Source: JAKAWQ01 sp963745975
GTDB lineage: Bacteria > Pseudomonadota > Alphaproteobacteria > Acetobacterales > Acetobacteraceae
Assembly (NCBI GenBank): GCA_963745975.1
Contig: CAVUZJ010000009.1
Coordinates: 434,001 to 498,000 of the forward strand
DNA length: 64,000 bases
Reading direction: 5' to 3'
Shown: one piece after another, positions 26,202-34,732 of the stretch
Position numbering within the stretch: the stretch's first letter is position 1
Layout of the letters: every line of letters starts with the position of its first letter
The notes under the pieces: model-generated
What the model was told of the DNA's origin: nothing
Seen by the model: the letters and a program-made list of their open reading frames with translations, nothing else
The model's database searches: none
Position numbers and translations under genes: made by a program

Positions 26202-27959
26202 TCACGACGTCTGCTTGCGCAGGAAGGCCGGGATGTCGAGCCCGAGCTCATCGCCCGCCGCAAGCCTCACCGAGGCGTGGCGGGATTCCGGCTCCGGCTC
26301 GGCCGGCGGCAGCGGCGCGGCCGGCTCGGCCGAGGCAGAGCGGCGGAAGTGCAGGGTGACCGCCTGGAAGATGTTTCCCCGCCGCGGCGCCGGTGAGCCC
26401 ATGGGCGAGCCCATCGGCACCGGCTGCGACGCGCTCCAGGAGGACGGCGCCTGGGGCGCCTCGGTGAAGAGGCCGCGCGCCGCCGCCCCGCCGGGATAGG
26501 ACGCCGGCGCAGGCGCCGCGTAGGGGCCCGGGGAGTGGCCCGGCGCGTGGGAGGGAGCGACGGGCGCGGTATCGCGGGCCATCGGCCTCAGCTCGGGCCG
26601 GGCTTCGGCCACGGAAGGCGCCTCGGCGGCCGGCTGCCACTCGGGCGCCGCCCGCTCGAGGACAACGGCGGGGGCCGGCGTCGCGACCGGGCGCGGCGGG
26701 GCAACCGGGCCGGCGCCGGGCGCCACCGCGAGCCCGGCCCGCGCATGCGCCCGGCCTGCCGCCGCTGCATAGGCGGCAGGCGGATGGGCCGGCCCCGCAT
26801 GCACGGGGGCGGGTGCGGCGTGCGTCGATGCGAAGGCCGGCTCCGGCGTCGGGACGACGCTGAGCGGCCGCGCTTCGCCGCCGCCGGCAGGCGAAGCCGG
26901 CGCGGCATGGAGGAACGAAGGCTGCGGCCCGCTCATGTCGGGCGCCAGCCCGCCGCCGACCGCGACTAGCCGGGGCCGCTCGGCCACCGGCCGGTCGATC
27001 CCGGTCGCCACCACCGAGACGCGCATCCGCCCCGCCGCGTTCTCGTCGATCGAGGAGCCGAAGAGGATGTTCGCCTCCTCGTCCACCTCCTCGCGCACGC
27101 GGTTGGCGGCCTGGTCGACCTCGAAGAGGGTCATGTCGTCGCCGCCAGTGATGTTGATGAGGAGGCCCTTGGCGCCGGACATGCTGGTGTCCTCGAGGAG
27201 GGGATTGTTGATCGCCGCCTCGGCCGCGCGCGTCGCGCGGTTCTCGCCCTCCGCCTCGCCGGTGCCCATCATCGCCTTGCCCATCTCCGCCATCACGGTG
27301 CGGATGTCCGCGAAGTCGAGATTGACGAGCCCGGGCGAGACGATGAGGTCGGTGACGCCGCGCACGCCCATGTAGAGCACGTGATCGGCCATCTTGAAGG
27401 CCTCGCGCCAGCCGGTGCGCTCGTTGGCGAGGCGGAACAGGTTCTGGTTCGGGATGATGATCAGCGTATCGACATATTGCTGGAGCTGGTCGATCCCGGA
27501 TTCGGCGGAGCGGCCGCGGCGCACGCCCTCGAAGTTGAACGGCTTGGTGACGACGCCGACGGTGAGGATGTTCCGCTCGCGCGCCATCCGCGCGATCACC
27601 GGCGCCGCCCCGGTGCCGGTGCCGCCGCCCATGCCCGCGGTGATGAAGAGCATGTGCACGCCGTCGAGATGGCGCTCGAGCTCGTCGGCCGCCTCCTCCG
27701 CCGCCGCGCGGCCGATCTCGGGGTTGGCGCCGGCGCCGAGCCCCTGCGTGAGGTGCGGGCCGAGCTGGATGCGCCGGTCCGCCTTCGAGTGCATGAGCTG
27801 CTGGGCATCGGTGTTCGCCACCACGAAGTCGACGCCTTGCAGGTTGAAGGCGATCATGTTGTCGACCGCATTGGTGCCGCCGCCGCCCACGCCCATCACG
27901 GTGATGCGCGGCGTGAAGTCGGTGTGGACCTGTTTGGGGATGGTGAGGTTGAGGGTCAT
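26202..27959 (-). CDS. ftsZ: Cell division protein FtsZ
   Basis: 585-residue tubulin homologue forming the Z-ring. The GTP-binding signature is AGMGGGTGTGAAPVIA, with the T7 loop region NLDFADIRTVM. The globular domain ends at about residue 320. A very long Pro/Ala-rich linker of about 245 residues follows, then a conserved C-terminal peptide GLDIPAFLRKQ that binds FtsA. Alphaproteobacterial FtsZ linkers are long, and this one is at the long end. It is preceded by ftsA with a 57-bp gap, the largest in the ftsA-to-mraZ run. Confidence 0.97.
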   Translation of the reverse strand: MTLNLTIPKQVHTDFTPRITVMGVGGGGTNAVDNMIAFNLQGVDFVVANTDAQQLMHSKADRRIQLGPHLTQGLGAGANPEIGRAAAEEAADELERHLDGVHMLFITAGMGGGTGTGAAPVIARMARERNILTVGVVTKPFNFEGVRRGRSAESGIDQLQQYVDTLIIIPNQNLFRLANERTGWREAFKMADHVLYMGVRGVTDLIVSPGLVNLDFADIRTVMAEMGKAMMGTGEAEGENRATRAAEAAINNPLLEDTSMSGAKGLLINITGGDDMTLFEVDQAANRVREEVDEEANILFGSSIDENAAGRMRVSVVATGIDRPVAERPRLVAVGGGLAPDMSGPQPSFLHAAPASPAGGGEARPLSVVPTPEPAFASTHAAPAPVHAGPAHPPAAYAAAAGRAHARAGLAVAPGAGPVAPPRPVATPAPAVVLERAAPEWQPAAEAPSVAEARPELRPMARDTAPVAPSHAPGHSPGPYAAPAPASYPGGAAARGLFTEAPQAPSSWSASQPVPMGSPMGSPAPRRGNIFQAVTLHFRRSASAEPAAPLPPAEPEPESRHASVRLAAGDELGLDIPAFLRKQTS

Positions 27960-28016
27960 CGGTGGATCTTTCTTGGAGCAGGGGCGCCTAAGCGCAGGTT
28001 GCGGGGGAGCCAGGCA

Positions 28017-29312
28017 TCAGAGGCGCTGGCGGAAGAAGTCGACGATGCGGCCGACGAGGCCGCGCGAGGCTTCGGGCGTGAGGTCGATGTCGTGCATCGT
28101 CTGTCCGGCGCCGGCGGCCCAGGCGAGCATGCCGGCGGCCGTGGCGAAGGCGGGGCCGGACGCCGCCTCGGGCAGCCCGCGCATCCCGTGCGGGCGGCCG
28201 ATGCGGACCTGCCGGCCGAGAATGCGCGCGGCCATCTCGCGCGCGCCGGAGAGCTGCGCAGCACCCCCGGTCAGCACGACGCGCGTGCCGGCGACGCGGG
28301 AGAGCCCGGTCGCCTGCAATCGTTCCTTGACCATTTCGAAAGTCTCCTCGAGGCGCGGGCGGATGATGCTCACCACCATCGCGCGCGGGATCCGCGCGAT
28401 CTGGTGCTCCTCCTCGCCGACCAGCGGCACCGGCAGCATCTCGCGCTCGTCGTCGGGGCTCGATTCCGCGTTGCCGTAGAGCGTCTTCAGCCGTTCGGCA
28501 TGCGCGACCGGCGTCGAGAGCAGCCGCGCGAGATCGTTGGTGACGTGCATGCCACCCACCGGCAGCATCGCGGTGTGGAGGATCTGGCCCTCGCCGAAAA
28601 CCGCCATTCCGGTGGTGCCGCCGCCCATGTCGACCACCGTGGCACCGAGCACGCGCTCGTCCTCGACCAGCACGGCAAGCCCGGCCGCAAGCGGCGCCGA
28701 GACGAGCTCGGTGATGTCGAGATCCGCACGCGCGAGGCAGACGCCGAAATTGCGCAAGGCCGAGGTCGCCGCATCGACGATGTGCAGCCGCGCGGTGAGC
28801 GTGTCGCAATGCAGGCCGCGCGGGTCCGCGACATCGGCGGTCTCGTCCACCGCGAACGCGAGCGGCAGGGCATGGATGGTCTCGCGGCCCTCCGAAAGCG
28901 CACGCGCCCGCGCCTCGTAGACCACGCGCTGCACGTCCTCGGCGCCGACCGCGCGCCCGCCAACCGGCCATTGCACGTTGAAGAGCCGGCTTTCGGGCTG
29001 GCCGCAGGAGAGATTCGCGGTGACCGAGCGCAGGCTCGTGTCCGCCATGTCCTCGGCCTGGCCGACCGCGGCGCGAATCGCCTTCTCGGCGTCCGCGAGG
29101 TCGGTGACACCGCCGCCGCGCACGCCGCGGCCCTTCTGCCAGCCGAAGCCGATCACGCGCAGCGTCCCGTCGGACTCGGTCCGCCCGATCAGGCAGGCGA
29201 CCTTGGTCGAGCCGACATCGAGCACGCCGAACAGGCCGCCGCGCGCGAGCCGCCGCGGGGGCTCCGCGGCTCCCTCCGGAGGCAGCGCGCGGCGCGGGGA
29301 GAAATCATTCAT
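28017..29312 (-). CDS. ftsA: Cell division protein FtsA
   Basis: 431-residue actin-like ATPase tethering FtsZ to the membrane. Phosphate-1 motif: GVLDVGSTKVACLIGR. SHS2-like region around residues 90-170. Phosphate-2: TVVDMGGGTTGMAVFGEGQ. Adenosine motif: VLTGGAAQLSGAREMA. The C-terminal amphipathic helix (GLVGRIVDFFRQRL) fits the membrane-targeting sequence. It lies 12 bp after ftsQ. Confidence 0.96.
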   Translation of the reverse strand: MNDFSPRRALPPEGAAEPPRRLARGGLFGVLDVGSTKVACLIGRTESDGTLRVIGFGWQKGRGVRGGGVTDLADAEKAIRAAVGQAEDMADTSLRSVTANLSCGQPESRLFNVQWPVGGRAVGAEDVQRVVYEARARALSEGRETIHALPLAFAVDETADVADPRGLHCDTLTARLHIVDAATSALRNFGVCLARADLDITELVSAPLAAGLAVLVEDERVLGATVVDMGGGTTGMAVFGEGQILHTAMLPVGGMHVTNDLARLLSTPVAHAERLKTLYGNAESSPDDEREMLPVPLVGEEEHQIARIPRAMVVSIIRPRLEETFEMVKERLQATGLSRVAGTRVVLTGGAAQLSGAREMAARILGRQVRIGRPHGMRGLPEAASGPAFATAAGMLAWAAGAGQTMHDIDLTPEASRGLVGRIVDFFRQRL

Positions 29313-29324
29313 CGCCCGCCTCCA

Positions 29325-30188
29325 TCAGCCCGGCTCCTTGGCGGCCGACGCATCATGCGGGACCGCCGGCTCCGGCCACGGCCGCAGCACCAGCCGATCA
29401 CCGAGACGCATATCCACCACTGCGAGCGGGCGATCGAGGAGCGCGTATTTCGCGTCGAGCTCGGCAAGCCGATCGAGTGCAACCTTCGCGTGATCGTCCG
29501 GCAGCTCGACCGTCGTGCCGTCCTTCATCACGAGATTCCACCGCCGCTCGCCCACGCGCACCGCAGCGACAACGCGGCTCGCGATCTTGGGCAACGCGTC
29601 CAGTGCGTCGAACAGATCCGCCGCGCGCGAGGGTGCGCCGGGGCCGACGACCAGCGGCAGTTCGCGATAGGCGCGGATGTTCCGCTCGGTCACCGTCGTC
29701 CCGTCGCGGGCGATCACCGAGAAGCGCCCGTCATGCTGCCAGAGCGCGTAGGGCCGCTTCTCGGTCACCACGACGAGCACGGTGCTGGGCAGGCGGCGCT
29801 CGACGACCGCGCTCTGCACCCAGGCCAGGCTCTCGACGCGCTGGCGCGCCGCGACCAGCGAGAAGCCGAGGATCGGCTCGCCCGGCGTCACGCCGAGCGC
29901 CTCGCGCAGCAGCGGCTCGGGCGTGTTGTGCCGGCCGCGAACGACGACGTGCTTCACGGTGAGCCCGGCGATCGAGGCGATCTCGCCGACGCGCTCGCGC
30001 ATGCCGACGAGGCTCGTGGCCGGCGCCGTGGCGCGGACGATCGTGGCGAGGCCGAAGAGCGCACCGGCGGCCGCCGCCGCGAGCCCCAGCAGCTTCAGCC
30101 GGCTCCTCTGCCGGCGCAGCAGCAACGCCCAGCGCCGCGGCCGGTCCTTCACGCTGTTGCGTGGCGCGCTCTTCTTCACACGCGGCAT
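29325..30188 (-). CDS. ftsQ: Cell division protein FtsQ
   Basis: 287-residue bitopic divisome protein. The cytoplasmic N-terminus is basic (KDRPRRWALLLRRQRSRLK), with one membrane helix LLGLAAAAAGALFGLATI, then a POTRA domain starting VKHVVVRGRHNTPEPLL (about residues 78-150) and the FtsQ beta domain. The ATG at 30188 starts 11 bp inside the 3' end of ddl. Confidence 0.94.
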   Translation of the reverse strand: MPRVKKSAPRNSVKDRPRRWALLLRRQRSRLKLLGLAAAAAGALFGLATIVRATAPATSLVGMRERVGEIASIAGLTVKHVVVRGRHNTPEPLLREALGVTPGEPILGFSLVAARQRVESLAWVQSAVVERRLPSTVLVVVTEKRPYALWQHDGRFSVIARDGTTVTERNIRAYRELPLVVGPGAPSRAADLFDALDALPKIASRVVAAVRVGERRWNLVMKDGTTVELPDDHAKVALDRLAELDAKYALLDRPLAVVDMRLGDRLVLRPWPEPAVPHDASAAKEPG

Positions 30189-31093
30189 GCGGCGTTCTCC
30201 ACCATCCACGTGCAGAGCTCGGGAAAGCTCATGCCGCGGTGCGCGGCCTGTTCGGGCAGAAGCGACGTGGGCGTCAGGCCCGGTTGGGTGTTGATCTCGA
30301 GCAGCACGAGCCGGCCGGGCTCGCCCGCCGTATCGTCGTAACGAAAATCTGCGCGCGAGGCGCCGCGGCAGCCGAGCGCCTTGTGCGCCGCCGCCGCGAC
30401 CTCCAGCGCCTGCGCGTACGCAACCGGATGCATCGGCGCCGGAATGACATGGCGCGAGCCGCCCGGCGCGTATTTGGCCTCGTAGTCGTAGAATCCATCC
30501 ACCGGACGGATCTCCGTCACCGCGAGCGCCTCTTCGCCCATGATGCCCACGGTGATCTCGCGGCCCGGAACGAATTCCTCGACCAGCGCGAGCGGCCCGT
30601 AGGTCCAACCGCTCGCGATCTCCGCCAGCCGGTTGTCCCCGGGATGGATGATGGCGACACCGACCGAGGAGCCCTGGTTCGGCGGCTTGACGACGAACGG
30701 CCGCGGCAGCGGATCCTCGTGCGCGAGGCTCTCCACCGCCACGAGCACGTGCCGCGCGACCGGCAGCCCGGCCGCCGCGAACGCCGCCTTCGCCGCGACC
30801 TTGTCCATCGCGAGCGAGGAGGCGCGCACGCCGGAATGGGTGTAGGGAATGCCGAGCCAGTCGAGCACGCCCTGAATCGCGCCGTCCTCGCCGAAACGCC
30901 CGTGCAGCGCGTTGAACACCGCATCGGGGGGCGGCGTGAGCGCGGCGATGAGCGCCGGAAGATCCGCGCCGACGGTGATCGGCACGACATCGAACCCCGC
31001 TTCGCGGAGTGCCGCGATCACCTGCTCGCCGGTCGAGAGGCTGACCTCGCGCTCGGGCGAGATGCCGCCCTGCAGAACGGCGACGCGCTTCAT
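30176..31093 (-). CDS. ddl: D-alanine--D-alanine ligase
   Basis: 305-residue ATP-grasp ligase making D-Ala-D-Ala for the peptidoglycan stem. Motifs: VAVLQGGISPEREVSLSTG at the N-terminus, VFNALHGRFGEDGAIQGVLD, the ATP-binding RPFVVKPPNQGSSVGVAI, and VLLEINTQPGLTPTSLLPEQ carrying metal ligands. It resembles the DdlB type embedded in dcw clusters. The ATG overlaps the murB stop. Confidence 0.96.
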   Translation of the reverse strand: MKRVAVLQGGISPEREVSLSTGEQVIAALREAGFDVVPITVGADLPALIAALTPPPDAVFNALHGRFGEDGAIQGVLDWLGIPYTHSGVRASSLAMDKVAAKAAFAAAGLPVARHVLVAVESLAHEDPLPRPFVVKPPNQGSSVGVAIIHPGDNRLAEIASGWTYGPLALVEEFVPGREITVGIMGEEALAVTEIRPVDGFYDYEAKYAPGGSRHVIPAPMHPVAYAQALEVAAAAHKALGCRGASRADFRYDDTAGEPGRLVLLEINTQPGLTPTSLLPEQAAHRGMSFPELCTWMVENAACRV

Positions 31094-32028
31094 CGCCCGC
31101 TCTCCGAAGAAGGAAGGCCCAATCTCCGGATTTCCCATTCCAGCGCGACACCGGTCAGCGCCCGCACGCGCGCCCGCACCTCCTCGCCGAGCCCTTCGAG
31201 ATCGGCGGCCGTGGCAGCGCCGGTATTGATGAGGAAGTTGCAGTGCTTCTCGCTCACCTGCGCGCCGCCGCGGATGAGCCCGCGGCAGCCGGCAGCTTCG
31301 ATCAGCTCCCACGCCTTCATCCCCGGCGGATTGGCGAAGGTCGAGCCGCCGGTGCGCGCGCGGATCGGTTGCGTCGCCTCGCGCGCGGCACGGATCGCGG
31401 CGATGCGTTCGGCGATCTCCCGCCTCTCGCCCGGACGCGCGGCGAAGCGCGCACGCACGACGACCGCGCCCGGGGGCAACGCCGAGAACCGATACGCGAG
31501 CGAAAGATCGGCCGCCGAAAGCCGCCGCGTCTCGCCCGAGCGGCTGACCACCTCGGCCCATTCCAGGACCGCGGCGACATCGCCGCCATAGGCGCCGGCG
31601 TTCATTGCCACGGCGCCGCCGATGGTGCCGGGAACGCCGGAGAGGAACTCGAGGCCGGCAAGGCCGTTCTCGGCCGCATGCTCGGCAACCGTCGCATCGA
31701 GCGCGGCCGCGCCGGCATTGATCCCTCCGTCCGTGACCTCGATCGCGCCGAACCCGCGCGCCGTGAGCCGAATGACGACGCCCGCGATGCCCCCGTCCCG
31801 CACGATCAGATTGGAGGCGGCGCCGATGACAGTCACCGGCACCTCGTGCGGAAGTGCTGCAAGAAACGCCGCGAGATCTTCCGTGTCCGCCGGCCGCACC
31901 AGCGCTTCGGCCGGCCCCCCGACGCGAAACCAAGTACCGGGCCCGAGCACTGCCCCCGGGCCCACGCGCCCGCGGAGCGGCGGCAGCATCCCGAGGAGAC
32001 CTGGCGGGGTCCGCAAGGCCGCGCTCAT
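31090..32028 (-). CDS. murB: UDP-N-acetylenolpyruvoylglucosamine reductase
   Basis: 312-residue FAD enzyme that reduces UDP-GlcNAc-enolpyruvate to UDP-MurNAc. FAD site: TVIGAASNLIVRDGGIAGVV; GVPGTIGGAVAMNAGAYGGD; the proton-donor Ser region RTGGSTFANPPGMKAWELI; and GGAQVSEKHCNFLINTGAA. The ATG at 32028 overlaps the murC stop (ATGA). Confidence 0.96.
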   Translation of the reverse strand: MSAALRTPPGLLGMLPPLRGRVGPGAVLGPGTWFRVGGPAEALVRPADTEDLAAFLAALPHEVPVTVIGAASNLIVRDGGIAGVVIRLTARGFGAIEVTDGGINAGAAALDATVAEHAAENGLAGLEFLSGVPGTIGGAVAMNAGAYGGDVAAVLEWAEVVSRSGETRRLSAADLSLAYRFSALPPGAVVVRARFAARPGERREIAERIAAIRAAREATQPIRARTGGSTFANPPGMKAWELIEAAGCRGLIRGGAQVSEKHCNFLINTGAATAADLEGLGEEVRARVRALTGVALEWEIRRLGLPSSESGR

Positions 32029-33464
32029 CGCGCCGCTCCGCCGGCGCGCCGCGGCGCCGCCTGCAACAACGCGAGCTCCGCGGGCAGCGCATTCGCCCAC
32101 TGCGTGATGCTGCCGGCGCCGAGACAGACCACGTAATCCCCGGAGCGCGCGATCGCGTGCACCATTTCCGCGAGATGCTCGGGTCCCGAGAGCGGCACCA
32201 CGCTCTTGTGCCCGCGGCCCCGCAAGCCCTCCACCAGCGCCTCGCCGGTGATGCCCGGAATCGGCGCCTCGCCCGCCGCATAGACGTCGGCCACGATCAC
32301 TGTGCCGGCGTCGTTCATGCAGGCGCAGAACTGATCGAAGAGCGAAGCGAGCCGCGTGTAGCGGTGCGGCTGCACGACCGCGATCACCTCCCGCGCGCCG
32401 GCCTGGCGCGCGGCCTTCAACACGGCGGCGATCTCGACGGGATGATGGCCGTAATCGTCGATCACCGTGATGCCGCCGACCTCGCCCGTCTTCGTGAAAC
32501 GCCGCTTGACGCCACGGAATCCGGCGAGCGCGGTCTGCAGCGTCGCCTCGGGGATCTCCATCTCGAGCCCCACGGCCAGTGCCGCCAGCGCGTTCTGCAC
32601 GTTGTGGCTGCCGAGCATCGGCAGGCGGAACGGGCCGATCCGGCGGGCGCGCCGCGTCTGCCGGTCGGTCACCGCGACCTCGAAGGTGGCACCGAGCTTG
32701 TCGTTGATGACGCGCTCGGCCCGCACATCCCCCTGCAGCGAGAATCCATAGGTGACCAGCCGATGATCCGAAAGCGTCGGGATCATCTGCTGCACCGCCG
32801 GATGGTCGATGCAGAGCACGGCAAAACCGTAGAACGGCACATTGGAGACGAACTGGCGGTAGCCTTCCAGCATCGCCTCGTTGCTGCCCCAATGGTCGAG
32901 ATGCTCGGGATCCATGTTGGTGACGACGGCGATCACCGCGGGCAAGCGGAGGAAGCTGCCGTCGCTCTCGTCGGCCTCGGCGACCATCCATTCGCCGGCG
33001 CCGAGCCGCGTGTTGGTCCCATAGGCATTGACGATGCCGCCGTTGATCACCGTCGGATCAAGGGCAGCCGCTTCCAACACGGCGGCCACCAGGCTGGTCG
33101 TCGTGGTCTTGCCGTGCGTGCCGCCGACAGCGATCGACCAGCGCAGCCGCATCAGCTCGGCGAGCATCTCGGCGCGGCGCACGATCGGCAAAAATCGCGC
33201 GCGCGCCGCGTCGATCTCGGGGTTGTCGCGCTGCACCGCGCTCGAGACGACCACCACCTGCGCCCGCGCCAGGTTCTCCGCGGCATGACCGATGGCAACC
33301 GGAATCCCCGCCGCGCGCAGCCGCGCGACATTGGCACCCTCGGCGATGTCGCTCCCCTGCACCGCGTAGCCGAGATTGTGCAGCACCTCGGCGATCCCCG
33401 ACATGCCGATGCCGCCGATGCCGACGAAATGAATCGTGCCGATGGAAAGCGGCAGCGCCCTCAT
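32025..33464 (-). CDS. murC: UDP-N-acetylmuramate--L-alanine ligase
   Basis: 479-residue Mur ligase adding L-Ala to UDP-MurNAc. Rossmann start: IHFVGIGGIGMSGIAEVL. ATP loop: AVGGTHGKTTTTSLVA. Central motifs VAEADESDGSFLRL and NMDPEHLDHWGS, and the C-terminal VIDDYGHHPVEIAAVL and VVQPHRYTRLASLFDQF, all match MurC. The ATG overlaps the murG stop. Confidence 0.97.
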   Translation of the reverse strand: MRALPLSIGTIHFVGIGGIGMSGIAEVLHNLGYAVQGSDIAEGANVARLRAAGIPVAIGHAAENLARAQVVVVSSAVQRDNPEIDAARARFLPIVRRAEMLAELMRLRWSIAVGGTHGKTTTTSLVAAVLEAAALDPTVINGGIVNAYGTNTRLGAGEWMVAEADESDGSFLRLPAVIAVVTNMDPEHLDHWGSNEAMLEGYRQFVSNVPFYGFAVLCIDHPAVQQMIPTLSDHRLVTYGFSLQGDVRAERVINDKLGATFEVAVTDRQTRRARRIGPFRLPMLGSHNVQNALAALAVGLEMEIPEATLQTALAGFRGVKRRFTKTGEVGGITVIDDYGHHPVEIAAVLKAARQAGAREVIAVVQPHRYTRLASLFDQFCACMNDAGTVIVADVYAAGEAPIPGITGEALVEGLRGRGHKSVVPLSGPEHLAEMVHAIARSGDYVVCLGAGSITQWANALPAELALLQAAPRRAGGAAR

Positions 33465-34732
33465 GCCCCGCTCCCCAAAGCTTCGACCAGATCGGCCAAT
33501 CGCTCGGCGGCATCTGCGCGCCCGAACCGCGAGGCGGCGGCGGCCATTTTTACGAGTTGCGCGGGATCGGCCAGCAATCCGGCAACCGCCTCCCCTACCC
33601 GCCCCGCGGTCAGACCGTCCTGATCCAGCACGACCGCCGCGCCCGCTTCCGCAAGCTTCGCCGCATTGGCCCGCTGATGATCGTCGATCGCGCCGGGCAG
33701 CGGGACGAGCAGCGACGGCCGCCCGCACACGGCGAGCTCGGCAATGCTCGAAGCACCGGCGCGCGCGATCACCAGATGCGCGCACGCGAGCCTTGCGGGC
33801 ACATCGGGAAAGAACGATGCCAATTCGGCCTCAACTCCAGCCCGCGCATAAACCTCCGCCACACGCTCGACGTCCTCGGGGCGGCATTGCTGCGTAGCCC
33901 TCACGAGCTGCGCCACCCCGACCAGCGCGTCGGGCACGAGGTCCGCCATCACCCGCGCGCCGAGCGAACCGCCGAGAACCAGGACCTCGAATTTTCCCTC
34001 ATCCGGCAACGCATAGGGCGCGGCCTGCACCTCCGCGCGTACGGGATTTCCAACCACGACCGCGCCGCGCGGCGCATGGCGGGTGCCCGCGAAGCTCACC
34101 GCGACGCGATCCGCGACCAACGCCAGCGCCCGATTCGCACGGCCGAGCACGGCATTCTGCTCGTGCAGCAGAATCCGCGGGCGCCGGCCCATCAATCGCG
34201 CCGCCACGACCGGCGCCACCGAGGGATAACCCCCGAAGCCGACGATAACCCTGGGCTTCAAGCGCATCATCATCCGACGTGCGGCGAAGACGCCCGAGGC
34301 GATCGCGCCCGCGGCCGCAACGCCACGCCACACCCCACGGCCGGCGATACCGGCGCCCGCCAACACATGACGCTCGGCACCACCGAACCCACGCCCGGCG
34401 GCACGCTTGTCCGTCAGCACAACCGGCCGCCACCCCCTGGCCCGCAGCGCCGCAACCAAGGCCTCGGCAGGGAAGACGTGCCCCGCCGTGCCGCCGGCGG
34501 CGATGACGACAGTTTTAAGGCCAGGGGACGCTATCGCCTGGACCCCTGCCAGGAGCTGGGCTCCTGGACCCCATCCGTTGACGACCGCAGAAGGCGGTTT
34601 GGGTGCTTGCGCGAACGCGCAAGCACCCAAACCGCCTTCTGCGGTCGCCAACACGGACGGGTTCCAAGGGCTCAGCCCTTGGCGGGGGGTGCAGGGGGGC
34701 AGAGCCCCCCTGGCCTTGAAACGCGCGTCCAT
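33461..34732 (-). CDS. murG: UDP-GlcNAc:undecaprenyl-PP-MurNAc-pentapeptide transferase MurG with a repeat-derived N-terminal extension
   Basis: Glycosyltransferase forming lipid II. From the ATG at 34732 it is 423 residues, against about 360-375 usual. The first family motif, GGTAGHVFPAEAL (normally GGTGGH), starts near residue 80 rather than 10-20. Further motifs are normal: VIVGFGGYPSVAPVVAA, LLHEQNAVLGRANRAL, VLVLGGSLGARV, and the UDP-GlcNAc site VIARAGASSIAELAVCGRPS. Residues 8-70 are encoded by the multi-hairpin repeat. The ATG overlaps the ftsW stop (TGATG), the coupling used across this cluster. No ATG, GTG or TTG lies in frame between the repeat's central palindrome and the GGTAGH motif, so at least part of the repeat must be translated. 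Confidence 0.93.
   Translation of the reverse strand: MDARFKARGALPPCTPRQGLSPWNPSVLATAEGGLGACAFAQAPKPPSAVVNGWGPGAQLLAGVQAIASPGLKTVVIAAGGTAGHVFPAEALVAALRARGWRPVVLTDKRAAGRGFGGAERHVLAGAGIAGRGVWRGVAAAGAIASGVFAARRMMMRLKPRVIVGFGGYPSVAPVVAARLMGRRPRILLHEQNAVLGRANRALALVADRVAVSFAGTRHAPRGAVVVGNPVRAEVQAAPYALPDEGKFEVLVLGGSLGARVMADLVPDALVGVAQLVRATQQCRPEDVERVAEVYARAGVEAELASFFPDVPARLACAHLVIARAGASSIAELAVCGRPSLLVPLPGAIDDHQRANAAKLAEAGAAVVLDQDGLTAGRVGEAVAGLLADPAQLVKMAAAASRFGRADAAERLADLVEALGSGA
34521..34713. repeat. Multi-hairpin repeat, copy B, inside the murG coding sequence
   Basis: Same architecture as copy A at 19063-19181: CCAGG with CCTGG, CCAGGAGC with GCTCCTGG, then a large inserted palindrome, CCAAGGGC with GCCCTTGG, and CAGGGGGGC with GCCCCCCTG. 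Stretches around GGTTCCAAGGGCTCAGCCCT differ from copy A at one position. The element lies in frame within murG and encodes low-complexity residues, including RQGLSPWNP and GAQLLAGVQ. Confidence 0.88.
34582..34647. repeat. Perfect 66-bp palindrome in murG
   Basis: Two 32-base arms, perfect inverted repeats, meet with only two bases (AA) between them: the left arm starts CGACCGCAGAAGGCGG and the right arm ends CCGCCTTCTGCGGTCG. It is absent from copy A of the surrounding repeat, so it looks like a nested insertion. It encodes about MurG residues 29-50. DNA or RNA of this kind would form a long cruciform or hairpin. Confidence 0.9.

Noticed and set aside
27381..30341. Long plus-strand open frame of nearly 1000 codons opposite ftsZ-ftsA-ftsQ
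   Set aside because: Antisense to intact, highly conserved division genes; composition is that of a shadow frame.
34582..34647. Palindrome as a Rho-independent terminator between ftsW and murG
   Set aside because: No T-run follows on either strand, the frame is open through it and murG has no other good start; a terminator here would block essential downstream genes unless another promoter exists.
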